Shown piece by piece: positions 10,836 through 28,145 of a DNA stretch of 64,000 nucleotides. The position numbers and the translations under genes were made by a program. Each line of letters starts with the position of its first letter. Position 1 is the stretch's first letter. The notes under the pieces were generated by a model, which had not been told where the DNA came from, ran no database searches, and saw nothing but the letters and a program-made list of their open reading frames with translations. Source of the stretch: Stomorhina lunata (Eukaryota > Arthropoda > Insecta > Diptera > Rhiniidae); the NCBI GenBank assembly GCA_933228675.1, contig OW121740.1, forward strand, positions 162,884,806 to 162,948,805, in the 5' to 3' direction.

Positions 10836-13245
10836 TAATTTTTTTTTAGAAAAGTTTTCGACTTTAAATTTTTATAGAAAAATTTTCTATATAAAATTTT
10901 TATAGAAATATGTTCGATATAAATTTTTCATTATAAGTTTTTATTAAAAAAAAACTTTCGTAATCAAAATTTTAATTGAAAATTTTTAAAGAAAAATTTT
11001 CGTTATAAAATTTTGATAGAAAATTTTTCGTTATAAAAATTTTGAAGGAAAAATTTTCGTTATAAAATGTTTACCGAAAAATTTTTGTTATAATATTTTC
11101 AAGGAAAAATTTTTGTTTTAAAATTTTTAACGAAAAATATTTCTTATAAAATTTTTGTAGAAAAATTTTCGTTAAAAGTTTTTATCGAAAAATTTTCGTT
11201 ATAAAATTTTTATAGAAAAAATTTTTGTTATAAATTTCTTTTAGAAAAATTTTAGTTATAAAATTTTTATAGAAAAAATTTTGTTATAAAATTCTTTTAC
11301 AAAAAATTTTTGTTTTAAAATTTTTATAGAAAACTTTTCGTTATAAAAAAAAATTTTTTTATAGAAAAATTTTCGTTATAAAATTTTAATACAATAATTT
11401 TCATTTTATAATTTTGATAGAAAAATTGTTGTTATAAGATTTTTATAGGAAAATTTTCAATATAAAATTTTTATAGATTTTATAGAATTTTCGTTATGAA
11501 ATTTTTGTAGAAAAATTTTCTTTATAAAATTTTTGTAGAAAAATTTTCGTTATAAAATTTGTATAGAAAAAATTTTTAGTATAAAATTTTTGTAGAAAAA
11601 TGTTCGTTTTAAAATTTTTATACAAAACTTTTCGTTATAAACAAAAGTTTATAGAAAAATTTTTGTTATTTGAAAATTTTTAAAGAAAAATTTTCGTTCG
11701 AAAATTTTTATAGAAAAATGTTCGATACAAACTTTTTATAGAAAAATTTTGGTTACAAAGTTTTATAAAAAAAATTGCGTTTTAAAATTTTTATAGAAAA
11801 TTTTCTTTATACAATTTTTATAGAAAAATTTTCGTGATAAAATTTTTATAGAAAGATTTTTCTTATACAATTTGTATAGAAGAATTTTCGTTATTAAATT
11901 TTTATAGAAATATTTTCTTTATTCAATTTTTATTGAAAAATTTTGGTTACGAAATTTTTTCAGAAATATTTTTGTTTTAAAATTTAAAAAAAAAATTTTC
12001 GTTATAAAATTTAAAAAAAAATGTTTGTTATAAAATTTTTATAGAATAATTTTCGTTAAAAAATTTTTATAGAATAGTTTTCGTTAAAAATTTTTTTCAT
12101 AAAATTTTTTAAAAAAAATTTTCGTTTGCAAATTTTTAAAGAAAAATTTTCGTTGGAAATTTTTAAGAAAAACTTTCGTTATAAAATTTTTATAGAAATA
12201 TTTTCGTTGCAAAATTTTTATAGAAAATATTTCATTATAATATTTTTATAGGAAAATTTTCGTTATAAAATCTTTATAGAAAAATTTTTCTTATAAAATT
12301 TTTATAGATAAATTTTCATTAAAAAATTTTTATAGACAAATTTTTGCTATAATATTTTACATTATAAAATTTTTATAGGAAAATTTTCGCTATAAAATTT
12401 TTATAGAAAAATTTTCATGACAAAATTTTAATAGAAAAATTTTTACAGAATAATTTTCATGACAAAATTTTTATAGACAAATTTTCATGACAAAATTTTT
12501 ATAGAAACATTTTCGCTATAAAATTTTTATAGAAAAATTTTCGTTATGAAATTTTAATACAAAAATTTTCGTTCTAAAATTTTTATTGAAAAATTTTTGT
12601 TTTTAAATTTTGATTAAAAAGTTTTCATTTTAAAATTTTTACAGAAACATTTTCGTTTGGAAATTTTTAAAGAAAAATTTTCGTTATAAAATTTTTTGTA
12701 GAAAAATTTTTGTTATAAAATTTTGATAAAAAAAATTTCGTTGTAAAATTTTTATATAAAATTTTTATAAAAAAATTTTCGTTTTAAAATTTTTATAGAA
12801 AAGTGTTTGTTTGAAAATTTTTAAAGAAAAATTTTTGTTTAAAAATATTTATAGAAACATTTCCGTTATAAAATTTTAAAAGAAAAATTTATATTTAAAA
12901 TTTTCGTCACAAAAGTTTTATAGAAATATTTTTGTTTTAAAATTCCTATAAAAAAATTTTTGTTATAAAGTTTTAATAGAATAATTTTCGTTAAAAATTT
13001 TTGTTGTACATTTGTTATAGAAAAATTTTCGTTTTAAAATTTTTATAGAAAAATTTTCGTTTGGAAATTTTTAAAGAAAATTTTTCGTTATAAAATTTTT
13101 AAAGAGAAATTTTCGTTATTTAACTTTTATTAAGAATTTTCGTTATCGAATTTTTATAGAAAACTTTTCGTTATAGAGTTTTTATAGGAAAAATTAGTGG
13201 TAAAATTTTTTATAGAATAATTTTCGTTTTACAATTTTTATGTTA
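10836..13245 (-). repeat. A+T minisatellite, CGTTATAAAA type, inverted
   Basis: About 85 copies of a unit of about 28 bp with ATAGAAAAATTTTCGTTATA and AAATTTTT. It is the reverse complement of the unit at 5995-8797. Together with the 33-bp arrays it completes a mirror-image arrangement around 9448-10567. Divergence between neighbouring units is high, so the array is not recent. Confidence 0.9.
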
Positions 13246-14035
13246 GTTATATTTATTTTTTTTTGCCTCTATTTTGGTTATTGAAAAATTTTTAAATTTT
13301 GTGTAATTTTTTTACCACAAAACTACACTTTTTAATTGACTTTTAACTAAAAATAAAGTTTGAACAAACATTTAAATCAATCAATTTGTTAGTATAAAAC
13401 TAGTCAATTTTTTCGGTATTAAAACAAATTTGTATTTTGTATTTAGCTGCAAAATGTTCGAAAATTTCGTTTATTTTTCATACTAATTTACACTAAAATA
13501 ATATTTTTTGTAATTTTTTTTTTTATGATAAAACTTCAACAAAAACCTAAAAATATGCAATTTAGCATAAACACTTGTAGCTGCTGGAAAAGCTGCTGAG
13601 GCTACAGAAAGCAATTTACAGAAAAAAGAACTCATTTTATATTAACAAAAAAGAAGTAATAAAAAACAATTTGCGGAAACAAAAATTTAGTTTTTATCAG
13701 TTATTACATATTTTATGTTGTGTTTTTTTGTTGCAGATTTTAATCTTTTATAAATAAAATATTTGTTTTTAGGAGTTTTTCAGGAATAAGTATCTATTTT
13801 TGTGACAAATCATTTGCTTTTATCTAAAAGTTTTAATATATTCGTATACAGTATAAAGACCATTTGCATGAATAGTGGCTTAACTTAAAATCAGATTGTT
13901 TAAAATGTGCGACAAATATTCAGTTCAATTAAGAAGATTCTATTACTTGGCTTGACCTGAATTTATTGATTTTGAAAAATAGACATCGGTCAGCTGCATC
14001 CATGCTTCGATATTCGTGAAATTGAGTTAAAATTT
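13246..14035. other. A+T-rich, no gene seen
   Basis: Non-tandem A+T-rich sequence. No coding frame, motif or repeat with a partner elsewhere in the window was recognised. Confidence 0.5.
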
Positions 14036-14216
14036 ATATAGCATTCTTTTAGGAGTCTAACAAAAATAATAGTGCCATCATTCCAAACATTACTACTTGC
14101 TTAAAAGAATGATATTTGAACAACTTTGATTAACTAAAGTCGTTTATTTGAAAAAAATCAACTTTTGATAGTTTGCGTTTTACATTGACTCCTGCGTCCT
14201 ATAGGTATGCAATAAA
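14036..14216. mobile_element. MITE relic, TTGTGTAGCATACTTTTAG family
   Basis: Left end TATAGCATTCTTTTAGGAG and right end GTCCTATAGGTATGCAATAA are diverged inverted repeats of the family best seen at 46995-47160. The length of about 180 bp fits the family. It has no coding capacity. Confidence 0.45.
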
Positions 14217-15030
14217 ATTTTCATTAAAATATAGTTTATTTGTACGAATCCGCTTTACTTTTTTTGTAGCCAGAAATAATATTGTATCGAAACAATTTTG
14301 AAAAATCTATAATAGTGATTTTTAAGTTGTGATCTTATTCTTGTAAATGAGCTTTGTACATATTTTGAGTCTATTTTGGTAAAATTGTTTTATTAACGTA
14401 AACCAAAACTAGACAAAACCGATTTGCAGACACACACATACTTAAATATATGTAAATGTATTCATTAGGTCCGCCCTTCGAAAAGAAGTTAGACTTTTTT
14501 TATTTTTTTTTAATAAGACTTTGGATCGAGCAAACAATAGATGGCGCTGCTAACAATGGGATTTTTAACATTGGGTAATTTAAGTGTTGCCACTCTGTTT
14601 TTCGTAGCTCTGTTATTTTTGTGTAACCTGTTACTGTAACGTTTTCAGTTTTTAATTATTTAAGGATACGCCTAGTTTTCATATGTGCTCAAATTTTAAA
14701 GCCTCTGGTATTCCACAATGTCGAAAAATAATGTTCTTTCTGTCACAATATTTGTACAAAGTTTTCCATTATGTTTTTTTTCATTTGCTGGCGGTTTAGT
14801 TTTTTTCGCAATAGATTTTGATTTAGGAAAATTGCAAAATTCATATTTGAATTCTTTGGGGCACATTACGTTATTAGAATCAAGCGAAATGTTTTAGACT
14901 TATATATGTTTTTAATTTAAATTATGTATTTAAAATAGTAGTAAATCTAAAATTTAGACAAAATATTTACAAAAGATAAATGGTAAATAATATCTTTGAA
15001 GAAACAAATCCTAAATTTTTTTTTTTTGGG
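14217..15030. other. Mixed sequence with a small open frame
   Basis: More balanced composition around 14460-14890. AATAGATGGCGCTGCTAAC near 14530 and the following GTTGCCACTCTG resemble dispersed insect repeat fragments, and a related motif is inverted near 9928. A 59-codon frame at 14718-14897 is listed separately. A run of T then G at about 15010 precedes the next array. Confidence 0.4.
14718..14897 (+). CDS. Hypothetical 59-codon open frame
   Basis: An ATG in the context CCACAATGTC opens 59 codons ending in TAG. The start is MSKNNVLSVTIFVQSFPLCF, then a hydrophobic, possibly membrane-spanning stretch of about 15 residues with FAGGLVFF, then a polar tail ending SSEMF. Base composition is more balanced than the flanks. 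I do not recognise it. It could be a fragment of a mobile element or a chance frame. No promoter or splice evidence supports it. Confidence 0.15.
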   Translation: MSKNNVLSVTIFVQSFPLCFFSFAGGLVFFAIDFDLGKLQNSYLNSLGHITLLESSEMF

Positions 15031-15570
15031 GGGGTAAGGATTTAATTTTGAAAACATATTTTGAAGAAAAAAATTTTGGGTTGAAAAATTTGCTTCTTAA
15101 TTAAGTTTTTCAAAAATTAGCTTCTAAAGCAAATTAACTAAATTTTTCAAAAATTTGCTTCTCAAGTAAATTTTTAAAATAAATAAATAAATAAATTCTT
15201 AAATAAAATTTTTAAAAATTTGTTTCCTAAGAAATTTTTTTAAAAAGTTGCTTCTTAAGTAAATTTTTTCATAAAATAGCTTTTTAAGTAAATTTTTCAA
15301 AAATTTAATTTTTAGGAAAATTTTTCAGAAATTTAATTTTTAAGTAAATTTTTCAAAAATTAAATTCTAAAGGAAATTTTTTAAAAATTATATTCTGTAA
15401 TATTTTTTTCCAAAATTTGTTTTTATTTTTTCAAAAACTTGCTTCTTAAGTAAATTTTTAAAAAACTTGCTTCTAAAGTAAATTTTTCAAAAAATTTCTT
15501 CTTAAGTAAATTTTTCAAAAATTTGCTTTTTAAGTAAATTTTTCAAAAATTCTTTTCCTTTCTTAAATTT
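15031..15570 (-). repeat. 28-bp minisatellite, CTTCTTAAG type, inverted copy
   Basis: About 18 degenerate copies with TTCTTAAGTAAATTTTTC and AAAAATTTGC. This is the reverse complement of the large array at 16556-20145, and the two flank the exon at 16280-16449. If that exon is transcribed from the minus strand, this array lies in the downstream intron or flank. Confidence 0.88.
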
Positions 15571-20145
<4,575 letters not shown>

Positions 20146-20953
20146 TTGTTAAACTTCAATAAAAAGATAATTTGAACTAAACTTCAATAAAAGAAAGTGT
20201 TTGAAAATTTTCCTAGATAAATTTGTTTTGAATATTAAAAGGAAAAATTTTCCTTTCACTCTTTTATTTCTCTATATTTTGCTGGAACTCAAGTTGTTAT
20301 TTATATAGACTTCCTAATTATGTTTTTATTCTTGAAAATTTTTGAAAATAAATGTTGAAGTTCAATTGAAGTTCAATATGCTCAAAAACACAGTATTTTC
20401 TAAATATTATTGAATATTTAAAAAAGAAAATTTTTCATTCTCCTAATGAAACATTTATGAACATGAAGAAAGCAAAAGTTGAAATTTTGTATAATTTTAT
20501 GAATAACTAGGATGACCCCTATTTCATATATTTCAAGTAATTTAAATTTTTAAAACTATTTTATTTCAATTTTATTTTATATAGTTGCAAGTCTCGATTG
20601 CATTGAATTTTTAAGATATCATCAACAAAATACTTTGACCTCATTCATAGGTTCATCCTATATTCTTCTATAAATGTTTTATATTTTCAGCAAAGACTTT
20701 TACAAAGAATCAAAATTTATTATCAAATATACATATAGATATACCCAAGTATTTATATATGAATAAATATATAAATAACTCTTTTACTTTGGTCAAGTTT
20801 TCATGCTTTCATTTTTTTAATTTCCTTTATTTTTCTATATTCTCGTACTTTCATGTTGCAACATAAGGTTTCAAGTTGTTGTAGAAATAACAACATTTTC
20901 AATACTTTTTGGTTTCTAAAACATATCATACATATAAAGTGTTTTTATATACA
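20146..20953. other. A+T-rich, no gene seen
   Basis: Unique-looking A+T-rich DNA between the 28-bp array and the Tc1-like element. Short runs of ATATA are present. Nothing coding was recognised. Confidence 0.5.
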
Positions 20954-22229
20954 TATAAAGAGTGCTCTAAATAAAATTTGTAGTTGGATTTTCTTAAATA
21001 AAAATCAAACCTTTTAATATAAAAACTCTACAAAATACGCAAATATAATGACATATTATACAAAATCATTTAGCATTAAAATGTTTACTTAGTACTCGGG
21101 TTTTGCAAAGTTATCGACTTTTTTCGGAAACCCTCCCATTAAAGATTTTACAGTTGCTTCTGATACCTTTTTGGAGCATGTGTTCCACCTGCGCTTAAAA
21201 TCGGACATGTTCTTGGAAATCTTTCCTGTGTTCTTCAATTCCTTTTTTACCAGAGCCCAATACCTTTCCACAGGCCGAAGTTCTGGACAGTTAGATGGAT
21301 TTGCCTCTAGTGGTACAAAAATGACATTATTCTTTGAGTACCACTCAAGTGCCTTTTTTCCATAATGGCATGATGCCAAATCGGGCCAAAAAAATGTAGT
21401 CACTCTGTGCTCTCTTAAAAAGGGTAACAACCGTTTTTGTAGGCACTCCTTTATATAAATTTCTGTGTTTATTGTGCCAGATGCCACAAATACTTTACTT
21501 CTTTTGCCACAACTGCAAATAGCTTGCCACACGAGAAACTTCTTAGGGAATTTTGTTTGTTTTTTTGTGCGAAACTCTTGCCGAACATTGCCCCGTTTAT
21601 CAGCAACATAAAAATATTGACCAGGAAGTTGAGAAAAGTCCGCCAGTACGTATGTTTCATCATCCATCACACAACAGATGTATTTTTTTATAAAATCAGA
21701 CTTCAATTTTTTCGCTCGTTTTTTTGCTTCTAAGTTCTTTATAGCATTGCGATCTGGAACCTTTTGGACTTTGTATGTCTTCAGTCCAGCATAAGCTTTG
21801 ACTCTATGTGCAAAATTCGTAGAACATTTCACCGTACGAGCTGCTTTTCTTAAAGAAGTGTTAGGCGCTCTTCGAAAGAGTCGCTCGACTTCTTTTACCT
21901 TACCAATATCTGTAGGACCTTTTTTCCTCCCTGATCCAGGTTTTCTTTCAATGCTCAGGTTTTCCTTATACCGTCTGATGGCATTAGAAACCGTTCGAGG
22001 GTCAACTTTCAAATTTTTAGCTATTTTTTTAAAAGTCCATGACGGATTTTTTTGAAAAGTTTTAATTATATTTTCAAGAACTTATTTTCGCAGTCCATTT
22101 TGATTGAAAATAATAGTATCTGACATATCTATAGAAACTAACTTGATCAAAAAATAAATTATTTCTTGCACTATGGATAAATTTTGTCTAAAATAGTAAA
22201 TGCATATTTTTTTTAGAACACTCTTTATA
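20954..22229 (-). mobile_element. Tc1-like DD37E transposon, nearly complete
   Basis: The ends match as inverted repeats: TATAAAGAGTGCTCTAAA at the left and, read inverted at the right, TATAAAGAGTGTTCTAAA. Both outermost TA dinucleotides fit a TA target-site duplication, leaving an element of about 1.27 kb, the usual Tc1/mariner size. The transposase frame on the minus strand fills most of it. Only a short inverted repeat of about 20 bp was recognised. A degraded relative is at 52311-52610. Low decay suggests fairly recent insertion. Confidence 0.9.
21089..22126 (-). pseudogene. DD37E Tc1-like transposase with one early stop
   Basis: The natural start is the ATG at 22126 (MSDTIIFNQ). The frame has one TAA at codon 15 (22084-22082) and is otherwise open to 21089, which would give 345 residues, normal for the family. 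Downstream of the stop come a helix-turn-helix region (KKIAKNLKVDPRTVSNAIRR), GSGRKKG, and a catalytic core. The first acidic residue is in CCVMDDETYV, the second in FFWPDLASCHY and the third is the glutamate of ELRPVERYW. There are 37 residues between the second and third, hence DD37E. The enzyme would cut and paste the element using its inverted repeats. As it stands it could be made only by readthrough or from a downstream start lacking part of the DNA-binding domain. Confidence 0.9.
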
Positions 22230-22439
22230 ACTAGTAAAAGAAATATTTAAAATCTACTTTTATATAAAACATACCTTATAGATTTTCTAGATTATTAGAG
22301 TTTAGTAATCAATCAAAGTAAAATACTTATGGTTTTGCAAAAAGATTCTTAAGGTACATAATTACTTAAAACATTGGCAAAAAATATTTAATTTTAAAAT
22401 AAATAAAAGATGGTTCTGTAAATTTAAGCCACATTCTTT
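22230..22439. other. A+T-rich flank of the Tc1-like element
   Basis: Nothing recognisable beyond A+T-rich unique sequence. Confidence 0.5.
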
Positions 22440-22640
22440 AATAAGTTTGATAGACCTAAGGGATCGCCGCATTCGATGTTGATTAAAATGTAAGATGTTT
22501 CAGAAACATTTGTATAGCATACTTTTAGGATAATCTAAATAACATATAACACATATATTGTAATTTATTTGTCAAAAGTTCCCAAATAAAACGATTATTT
22601 AATTTCAACTAAATATTTATTTGGACAAACAAACTGATAG
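22440..22640 (+). mobile_element. MITE-family copy with flanking block
   Basis: Contains TTTGTATAGCATACTTTTAG at 22509-22528 and then an interior resembling 55300-55445 (GTCAAAAGTTCCCA, GACAAACAAACTGATAGG). Left of the end lies GATCGCCGCATTCGATGTTG. That block also appears next to the ends at 47200 and 55475 (inverted) and, diverged, near 53270. So the repeat unit extends beyond the proposed terminal motif. Confidence 0.5.
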
Positions 22641-22815
22641 GATGTTCAAATAAACAAAAATCCATTATAAATCATCTCTGATGAATCCATTCTAAATCAT
22701 CTCTGAAATTTGACCAAGCGATTTGCTTGGAAAAAATATATTTTTATTTTACTTTTTAATAAATTTTGTTTCTGAGAATAATCTTTTTTTCTAAATGTTA
22801 TTTGGCCCATCGTAT

Positions 22816-25800
22816 TTGAATAACATTTTTTATAGAAAAATTTTCAATATTAAATTTTAATAGTAAAATGTTCAAAATAAAATTTGTTATAGGAAAATTG
22901 TTGTAGGAAAATTTTCGATATTTGATTTTGATAGGAAAATTTTCGATATAAAGTTTTGATAGAAAAAATATTGATATAAAATTTTTTTTGAAAAATTTTT
23001 GATATTAGATTTTTATAGAAAAATTTTTTTTTATTATTATAGCAAAATTTTCATATAAAATATTTATAGAAAAATTCTTTTCATAAAATTTTTATTGAAA
23101 AATTGATATACAATTTTTATAGAAAATGTTCGATATAAAATTTTTATGGGAAAATTTTTGTAGGAAAATTTTCGATATAAAGTTTTTATAAGAAAAATTT
23201 TTATATAAAATTTTTATTAAAAAATTTTTGATATTAGATTTTTATAAAAAAATTTTCTATACAAAATTTTTATAGAAAAAAATTTCATATAAATTATTTA
23301 TATTAAAACTTTTGTCATAATTTTTTTTTTAATTTTTAATATAAAATTTTTATAGAAAAATTTTTAATATAAAATTTTTATAGAAAAATTTTCAATATCT
23401 AATTTTGATAGGAAAAATTTCGATATAAAATTTTTATATGAAAAATTTCTATATACAATTTTTTCGATAGTTTTGTAGGAAAATTTTTATAGAAACATTT
23501 TTATAGAAAAATTCTAATATAAACTTTTCGATATAAAATATTTAAAGAAAAAATTCAATATAAAATTTTTATTTAAAAATTTTCATATAAAATTATTATT
23601 TAAAAATTTTTATAGAATAATTTTCTATATAAAATTTAAATAAAAAAAATTTTGAAATTTTTTTGAAAAATTTTTGATACAAAATTTTTATTGAAAAACT
23701 TTTGATACAAAATTTTTACAGAAAAATTTTCGATAAAAAAATATTATAGAAAAATTTTCGATATAAAAAATTAAAAAGGAAAAAGTTTCAATTATAAATT
23801 TTTTAGAAAAATTTTTTATATAAAATTTTTATAAAAAAAATTGATATACAATTTTAATAGAAAAATTTTCGATTTAGTAATTTTATAGGAAAATTCTCGA
23901 TTTATCATTTTTATAGGAACATTTTTGATATAAAATTATTATAGAAAAATTTTCCATATAAAATTTCTATAAGAAAAATTTCGATAACAAATTTTTATTG
24001 AAAAATAGTTTAAAAGAAAATATTTCGGTATAGTATTTTTATAGCAAAGTGCTCGATATAAAATGTTTATAGGAAAATTTTTGACATAAAAAATTTTCTA
24101 TATACAATTTTAATAAAAATATTTTTGTTATAAAATTTTTATAGGAAAATGTTTGATATAAATCTTTTTATAGAAACATTTTTGATATAAAATTTTTATT
24201 GAAAAATTTTTGATATCAAATTTTTATGAGAAAATTTTCGATATAAAATTTTTAAACACAAATTTCGATTGTAAATTTTTGTAGGAGAATTTTCAATATA
24301 AAATTTTTAAAGAAAAATTTTAAATATATTTTTTTTTCATAGGAAAATTCTCGATATAAAATTTTTATAGAAACATTTTTGATATAAAATTATTGCAGGA
24401 AACTTATCCAATTTTTAAAGGAAAAATTTCGATAATAAATTTTCATTGAAAAATTGTTGATATAACATTTTAGTAGGAAAATGTTCGATATAAAATTTTT
24501 AAAGGAAAATTCAAGATAGCAAAATTTTTGATATAGCATTTTAATAGAAAAATTTTGATATACATTTTTTTTGAGAAAAATATTAATAATGAATTAAAAA
24601 AAAAAAATGTTGATATTAAATTTTTGTAGAAAAAATTTCAATTTAAAATTTCTAAAGAAACATTTTTATAGAAAAATGTTGATACACAATTTTTGTAGAT
24701 AAATTTTGATATAAAATTTTAAGAGAAAAATTTCGATATAAAATTTTTCTAGAAAAATGTTGATATAAAATTTTTCTAGAAAAATGTTGATATAAAATTA
24801 TTAAGGGAACATTTTTGATATAATATTTTCATAGGAATAATTTCGATATAAAAATTGTATATTTAAATTCGATATGGTATTTCAATAGGATAATTTTCGA
24901 TATAAAATTTTTATCGGAAAATTTTTGATATAAAATTTTTATAGGAAAAATTTCGATATAAAAATTTTATTGGTACAAAATTTGTCAATATAAAAGTTTT
25001 TTTGGTGTAAAAATTATTGATACACATTTTTTGTAGGAAAATTTTCGATATAAAATTTTTATAGAAAAATGTTGATATTAAATTTTAATAGAAAAATTTT
25101 GTATAAAATTTTTATGTATAAAATTTTCTTGACATAAAAAGTTAATATAAAATTTTTATAGGATAATTTTCGATATAATATTTTTAAAGAAGAATTTTGC
25201 TTTAAAATTATTATAGAAATATATTGATATTAGATTTTCATAGAAAAAAAAAAATTGTATATCAAAATTTTAATAGAAAAATTTTGATATAAAATTTTGA
25301 TAGAAAAATTTTTATTTAAAATTTTGATATAAATTTTTTATAGAAAAATATTTATATAAAATCTTAAAGAAAAGTTTTCATATAAAATATTGTGATGTAA
25401 AATGTTATAGAAAAATGTTGATATAAATTTTTTTATAAAAATGTTCATATAAATTTTTACGGAGAAATTTTGTTATAAAATTTTTATAGAAAAATTTTAA
25501 TATACAGTTTAAGGGAATAATTTTGGTCTACAATTTTATATCAAAATTTTTCTATAAAATTTTTTATGAAAATTTTGCTATAAAATTTTAAATCAAAATT
25601 TTAATAGAAAAATTTAAATCAAGATTTTAATAGAACAATTTTGAAATAAAATGTTTATAGAAAAATTTTGATATAAAATTTTAATAGAAAAGTTTTGATA
25701 TAAAATTTTTAAAAACAGTTTCGATATAAAATTTTTATAGAAAAATTTTCGATATAAAATTTTTATAGAAAAATTTTCGATATAAAATTTTTATAGAAAA

Positions 25801-26250
25801 ATTTTCGATATAAAATTTTTATAGAAAAATTTTCGATATAAAATTTTTATAGAAAAATTTTCGATATAAAATTTTTATAGAAAAATTTTGATATAAAATT
25901 TTAATAGAAAAGTTTTGATATAAAATTTTTAAAAACAGTTTCGATATAAAATTTTTATAGAAAAATTTTCGATATAAAATTTTTATAGAAAAATTTTCGA
26001 TATAAAATTTTTATAGAAAAATTTTCGATATAAAATATTTATAGAAAAATTTTCGATATAAAATTTTTATAGAAAAATTTTCGATATAAAATTTTTATAG
26101 AAAAATTTTCGATATAAAATTTTTATAGAAAAATTTTCGATATAAAATTTTTATAGAAAAATTTTCGATATAAAATTTTTATAGAAAAATTTTCGATATA
26201 AAATTTTTATAGAAAAAAAAAAAAAAATTTTATAGAAAATTTTCAATATG
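22816..26250 (+). repeat. 28-bp minisatellite, CGATATAAAA type
   Basis: Over 100 units built from TATAGAAAAATTTT and CGATATAAAATTTT, i.e. two similar 14-bp halves. Most of the array is degenerate, but 25730-26210 is nearly perfect at exactly 28 bp (GATATA at 25751 and 25779). Within it a variant block with AAAAACAGTTTCG occurs at 25711 and 25931, a 220-bp duplication. The same unit runs direct at 28146-31335 and inverted at 32991-36440. Confidence 0.93.
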
Positions 26251-28145
26251 AAATTGTTATACAAAAACACAGATTACAATCTATTTAAGTCAGAATGATC
26301 CAATTTGGTATCTATTCGTTTCACCTCAATTAGTATTACTTCTTAAAAAATATTTTTGTTTTATATCTAGAGAAGATTGATATAAAGTTTGAAGGCGAGT
26401 GAACCTCTAATTAATACCGCAAAGTTATTTAAGGCTATTTTTATGTAAAGTAACATGATGTCACTTTGATGTCAGTCAATATTTTAATTAATGAATAACA
26501 ATATTATTTTTCTGAAAACTCCTAAAATTATGCAATATGATTTTCTAAAGTATACTCTTGGTTAGTCTAATCCTTATAAATTTGGGTATGTGAGCTCACC
26601 CACTAATGAATAGAATGTTCTATAATTTACATTTATTATATAATTTACAGTTAATTGCAATAACAATTAGTTTATTTTTATATTGCGGCATAAATTTTAA
26701 TGACTAATTTTATAATTAAGTATTTTGGTAATACACATGTCTAACTCATTTTTCTTCCATTGGCTTAGGGGCGTACATACAAACTTCTACGGTAGGACAA
26801 AAAACATTTAGAGTATTCGGTATCCGCTTGTGTATATTTCTGATATAAAATCTAATTTGAATTTGTTAAAAAGAAGCTCTTAAACTTTAAAATTTTTATA
26901 ATCTAATTCAAATTAAACAATTTTGTTTAAAATTTGAAACACTAAGACAAAGATTAGATTTGTTTTTCTAATTTTAAAATATTTTCTAATATTTATACTG
27001 AATAGTATCTTTTTTTAACTTTCCTTTAAGATTTTGATATTATTTGTTATTTTTTGCTCATGGCCCCACTGTATTTCATTTCTTCACCCAACAATTTAAT
27101 ATTTATTTTCTAAACATTATTAAGAATACTGTTAATTACTTTAAATAACTGTTAATTAAAGGCCAACAGATTTCGTTACATAAAACTCTGAAGATACTCA
27201 AGGATAAAAAATCAAACTTAAGTCAACATATGCTAAATGGTTGGGGACAGACAGTCGGCAGGCAGGCAGGCAGAGAGAAAAAAGCCAACCTAAGACAACG
27301 ACAGTAAACAAGTTTAGAATAACAATCAACTTTAACATCCCAGAGGTCACAAAAACAATCAGCCAAGTGTGTCGTTTTTTCCTTCCCTGTCTGGGAAAAA
27401 CAAAACTTCCAAGGAAATTAAAAATAAACACACGAACACTGGCAGAGGCTTAAGATTTTTAAGAAAATTTTCAATTTAAATAAAGACACTTAAGAATTTA
27501 ATTATAAATACAATTTAATAAATAATATTTAAAACGGTTTTTCGTAAAAAGTGTTTTGGGATTTGTAGTATATTTCGAAATTTTCGCCTAAAGGCATGTG
27601 TTCTTATAATTATTTCCTTTACTTTGTTGTTTTCTGCTTAAATATGCTAAAATAAACAGATCTACTAAATATTTTGCTGCTTAAGCACATACAAACACTT
27701 TTCTTTTTTCTTTTTTTTTTAATTTTTCTATTTTTTACATACTAAAAAGATTACGATTATGATGGTAATGATAATGACTATTATTATAATGTTTGTGTAT
27801 TTGTTGAGTGTCTACGATTTGGAAGTATGTGTTTGTGCTTGTGTGAGGGTTTTACAGAAACTAGTCAAAAACGTTAGATGAGAACAAGTGTTTTTCTAAG
27901 CAAATTTGCATAATTCTACTTAGCTGACATCGTATTTGTTAATTGTGTTTGTCGAGGAGTTTAGATTAAATGAACGAATAAAAACATGAGTGCAAAATTT
28001 AAAGCGGATTTAGCCATTTTTTGCAGTTAAATTGCTTATTTTGAGTTAGATAAAACTTTAATATTTACGGGCTGAAATCTGAATTAAATATATAAGAAGC
28101 CAAACCCGCAGTTCCTACCACACCATTCGATTTTTGAAGAATAAA
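26251..28145. other. Non-array segment between two direct arrays
   Basis: A+T-rich DNA of about 1.9 kb. A relic of the MITE end, CTCCTAAAATTATGCAATA, is at about 26519. A short GGCAGGCAGGCAGGCAG run lies at 27257 within a slightly more balanced block (27240-27450) that could be a conserved non-coding or regulatory stretch. Overlapping frames there on both strands lack any known domain. Confidence 0.45.

Noticed and set aside
21171..22055. Other-frame ORFs within the Tc1-like element
   Set aside because: They overlap the transposase frame in other frames or on the other strand and lack transposase motifs.
27198..27453. Two opposed frames around the GGCA repeat
   Set aside because: Both frames cover the same DNA, include the simple repeat, and show no recognisable domain. 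The balanced composition alone is not evidence for coding.
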